A DNA stretch of 64,000 nt from Lepturacanthus savala. Its lineage: Eukaryota; Chordata; Actinopteri; Scombriformes; Trichiuridae. Below the pieces are notes generated by a model that worked only from the letters and a program-made list of their open reading frames with translations, did no database searches and was not told the origin of the DNA. This document shows, piece after piece, positions 61,287-64,000 of this stretch (position 1 is its first letter; each line of letters opens with the position of its first letter). The position numbers and the translations under genes are program-made. The stretch spans positions 23,992,934-24,056,933 of the forward strand of contig CM060477.1 of NCBI GenBank assembly GCA_030544235.1, written 5' to 3'.

Positions 61287-62050
61287 TTGAAAGTGCAAAT
61301 GACAGTTGGGTCCTCAGGAAAACCTATGAATAAACTAGTAGAGCTAGCTCAGCATCATTGGGATAATACAGAACAAATATATTATAAAATGCAAGAAATG
61401 CTAATGTATGTTCAAGTTTCTCACTATACAGGCGGAGCTCCGAGAGGTTGCAGTGGCAGGGGAACCAACAACAGAGGAAGGAGGGACAGAAATACATGAC
61501 AATCAATCAAATCAGAATGTGATCCTTCTTCTTTTGTGGTGAGCCAGATCACTGGGTAGGGGACTGTCCACATAGAGCACAACAAAACAAATATACCCTG
61601 CCTATGGCGGCATTAGGGAGAACTCAGGAGGAATACCAGCATCCCCCACCGCACAACTCTGTCAGGAGAGCTGTCAGGACAGTGACCAAATTAAAACAGA
61701 AGGAAATGTTATCCAAGCTCCACTAATTAAATTGGCAACAACAAATGAAGAACCTAATTTCATGATCGAGGTAAATAGAGACCTTATGTCTTGTGGATAC
61801 AGGAGCTTCACTTTCGAATTTAAAACCAACAAAATCCATAAAGTTGAAAAAATCCAAAGAAACAGTAAGAGTTGTGGGGGTTGGAGGGATTCTTTTGAGT
61901 CTACCAGTACCTACTACAAGTCTACTATTTCTAATTTCTATAGGGCCTTTTACTGAAAATGTGTCAGGTTTCACAACTTCTCATTCATTTCATGTGGGAA
62001 AAGATGTGTCATACGTTTCTTCTTCTTTTTTTCCTCAAAACTGGGTGCCA
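61287..62050 (+). pseudogene. Endogenous retrovirus gag-pro remnant
   Basis: In 61,287-61,499 a frame reads like the C-terminal part of a Gag polyprotein, ending in a Gly/Arg-rich basic stretch. A frame change leads to a nucleocapsid zinc knuckle at about 61,526-61,567. The last three of the CX2CX4HX4C ligands are kept, but the first Cys codon (61,526-61,528) is TTC, Phe. A further frame, 61,793-62,040, has the aspartic protease signature L-V-D-T-G-A-S with the following glycine-rich loop. Stops and shifts lie between the parts, and no reverse transcriptase, integrase, envelope or LTR was recognised nearby. Motif order gag-NC-pro fits a teleost retrovirus. The copy is defective. Confidence 0.72.
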
Positions 62051-62695
62051 ATAAATAAGATCTGTCCCGTCTTTTCTTTCATAACATGTGACCGACCAGG
62101 TCACATGGGAAATAGCCACAGACGAAGGTGGGGCAATCCACAGCCCGGCCAAGACTGTGGACTCCACATGCATAGCTATTTACAATTATGAGAAATAAAT
62201 CCCTGAAACAGCTACATCTAGTGAAGATAGACTGGTAGCAAGATGCATAGTCAGCCATGATGGCATTTACCATGGTAACATTTTGATTTGACTTTTGTAT
62301 GGGGGCTGTTTTAGCCATCTAGATTTTAGTAATCGTAAAGCAGCCAAATGCAACTTCAAGAGTTGACAATTTTCTTTGTATTAGTACTGCTATACTGAAA
62401 GCTGCCATACTGAAAGTCAAAAGGACAAACCAGAGACAGATAACTTAAAACGTTCCTCTACTATAGTCTCCACACTCTTCAGCCTGTTTTGGGTTTTTGT
62501 GACTTGGCAAAATGGTCCTTTTATTTTGCTTTTTTGAAAAGTACAGTAACCCTAGGATCACCTCAGGCAGTTACTTTGACATTTTTGTTTGTATTGGTCA
62601 TCTGAAAGCCAAATGTTTTCTGATTGAAATTTTGAAAGTGAATTTTTTTTTTAAAATGTAACTTTAAGAAGCATTTGCACTTTGAAGGAACGGAA
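62051..62695. other. Unassigned sequence after the retroviral remnant
   Basis: There are short frames only. It may include retroviral 3' sequence after an internal deletion, but I saw no conserved domain. Confidence 0.3.
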
Positions 62696-62719
62696 TGTTG
62701 CTTTAATAAAAAAGCAACA
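62696..62719. repeat. 9-bp hairpin with AATAAA loop
   Basis: TGTTGCTTT and AAAGCAACA are exact reverse complements around the six-base loop AATAAA. This places a polyadenylation hexamer in the loop of a perfect stem. Confidence 0.8.
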
Positions 62720-62901
62720 GTTTACATTGGTTACACATGCTGTGTATTTTTCTAGATGGTGATGACCACCACATTTGGCTTGTATTGTTACACAATTGCA
62801 TACTTGATTGTTATAAATAAATGTGAGTATAAGGAATTCAATTTTGTGTCATTTATTTGAATATATATATATATAGTAGCTCATTAGTTCATTGATTTCA
62901 A

Positions 62902-63045
62902 TGTAACTTTCTTCAATAAGTCTAACATAACTTTGTTCACTAAATCAAATATGACTTTGTGTAATAAATACAACATGGCTTTATTTAATAATTCCACCAT
63001 AACTCTGTTAAATGAACTCAACATAACTGTGTTGAATACATCTAA
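62902..63045. repeat. 24-bp minisatellite, six copies
   Basis: Six consecutive 24-bp units run from 62,902 with a CATAACTTTGTT-like start, differing at several positions. The array ends two bases before the MITE-like copy at 63,048. The unit is eight codons, and copies 2 to 6 stay open in one plus-strand frame (NITLF, NMTLC, NMALF, NITLL, NITVL patterns). Confidence 0.85.
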
Positions 63046-63047
63046 AC

Positions 63048-63239
63048 CAGAGGTGTCATGTAACGAAGTACAAATACTTTGTTACTGTACTTAAGTACAC
63101 TTTTTAGGTATCTATCCTTTACTCCATTACTATTTTTTCTGCCTACTTCTGGCTTCTACTCATTACATTTTCACACAAGAATCTGTACTTTCTATTGCTT
63201 ACATTTTTAAAACCAACGATCTCGTTACTCTTGCTTTAA
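63048..63239 (+). mobile_element. 192-bp MITE-like repeat, copy 2
   Basis: Same ends, length and orientation as the copy at 60,278-60,469. Both copies stop at CTTGCTTTAA, after which the flanks differ. Confidence 0.8.
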
Positions 63240-64000
63240 GAGTCTCAGGAAGATAGAGTGGGTGATGTCATTTTTAGTGTAGAGGGAGAGAAAATGGCCC
63301 AAAAAAATAAATTTATAAATTGCTGTAGTAACTGCTACACTCACTGCACATCAATAATTGTTATATCAAAACGTAGGCACGACTGTTGTCATGATCGAAA
63401 AAATACCACTAACCAAGCTGTGAATTCTACACAGAATTAAAAATTATATCAGTACGACCGGGGAAAGCCTGCTCTCAGAAAATCTGATCATTTTGTCACC
63501 ATCTTTTACGGTTTTCGATTTATGAGCATTTGTTTGGCATGTGGTCCGACCAGAGGTAGCCTTTCTGCCTCCCCAGATTTCGTCGGATAGTCATGAATTC
63601 AAATGTAGCAGAGAAGTTAGTCACCATGGTAACGGCCCAGCTGCTGGAGATTACATATTGCATTAATGGCCGACAATATATCAATAAATTAATTCTAACA
63701 TTATTAACATTCTATTTTTAGAATGAATTTACTGTATTCAAACATCCTAAATAATATACATTATAATGTAGCTAATGTACCATTTGTAAGGAGAGTCCAG
63801 AACATACCAATATAAGTCTTTTGCTCAAATTCTTCGACCCATGCCAGATGTCTATGGAATGGTTTATACAACATTCTTTGTAAACTCTTTTAGTTGAAGG
63901 GCATCAACGTAAAAAAAAAAAAAAAAAAGTTAAAAAAAATATCCAGTCGTTTCTTATAGTTATACTTGTGGTGTAGCTGCAATGTACAGGGTTCCATAAA
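63240..64000. other. Unassigned AT-rich sequence to window end
   Basis: Short frames only, none recognisable. An A-run followed by TTAAAAAAA lies at 63,911-63,939. Confidence 0.4.

Overview
The window looks like a repeat-rich, low-gene-density piece of a ray-finned fish genome, probably pericentromeric or otherwise heterochromatic. Evidence for a teleost: a Tx1-type L1 retrotransposon, several hAT elements with 8-bp target duplications, a piggyBac remnant, a Helitron-type element with the long accessory-domain ORF seen in fish, a P2X7-like ballast-domain gene fragment, and an intron-containing copy of a fish-expanded SAMD3-like family. The species cannot be named from this sequence. No complete, convincingly functional host gene is present.

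Region 1 (1-36,690) is one satellite array. The monomer is 189 bp, exactly 63 codons, and one minus-strand frame lacks stops, so open frames run through dozens of units (the longest is 7,409-19,405, 3,998 codons). About 187 monomers lie in one orientation. At about 35,375-35,388 the array flips, and about seven more divergent monomers run in the opposite orientation. The array carries a higher-order structure: a seven-monomer, 1,323-bp unit is most obvious at 28.1-34.7 kb, where one diagnostic nonsense change recurs five times at exactly 1,323-bp spacing. A 14-monomer duplication lies at 21.6-26.9 kb. Single-base deletions and nonsense changes have been copied with these blocks.

Region 2 (36.7-44.6 kb) holds the 3' end of an L2/CR1-like LINE and a badly decayed Helitron-type element on the minus strand. 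From its 5' side the element shows a small leader exon, proline-rich exons, an SGNH-hydrolase-like exon, duplicated linker exons, a truncated C76-like peptidase domain, a lysine-rich repeat, and then a Pif1 helicase fragment that begins at Walker B. The Rep endonuclease and the front of the helicase are deleted.

Region 3 (44.6-53.3 kb) holds a plus-strand spliced pseudogene of the SAMD3-like family. Its third intron received a piggyBac element, which later received a 555-bp hAT element. It is followed by a 148-bp AC microsatellite and a frameshifted transposon-like ORF found repeatedly in fish.

Region 4 (53.3-60 kb) holds an L1-Tx1 copy split by a 785-bp hAT element, a candidate non-coding first exon and CRE/YY1 promoter split by a 757-bp hAT element, and two spliced exons of a P2X7-like gene on the minus strand. 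Region 5 (60-64 kb) holds two copies of a 192-bp MITE-like repeat, a gag-pro remnant of an endogenous retrovirus, and a 24-bp minisatellite.

The best candidate for something unusual is the 189-bp frame-preserving satellite with its nested higher-order repeats and orientation switch. I found no sign that it is a working protein gene. The open frame can be explained by unit length and homogenisation, but it is testable. Protein family names were assigned from recalled family motifs, not from a database search.
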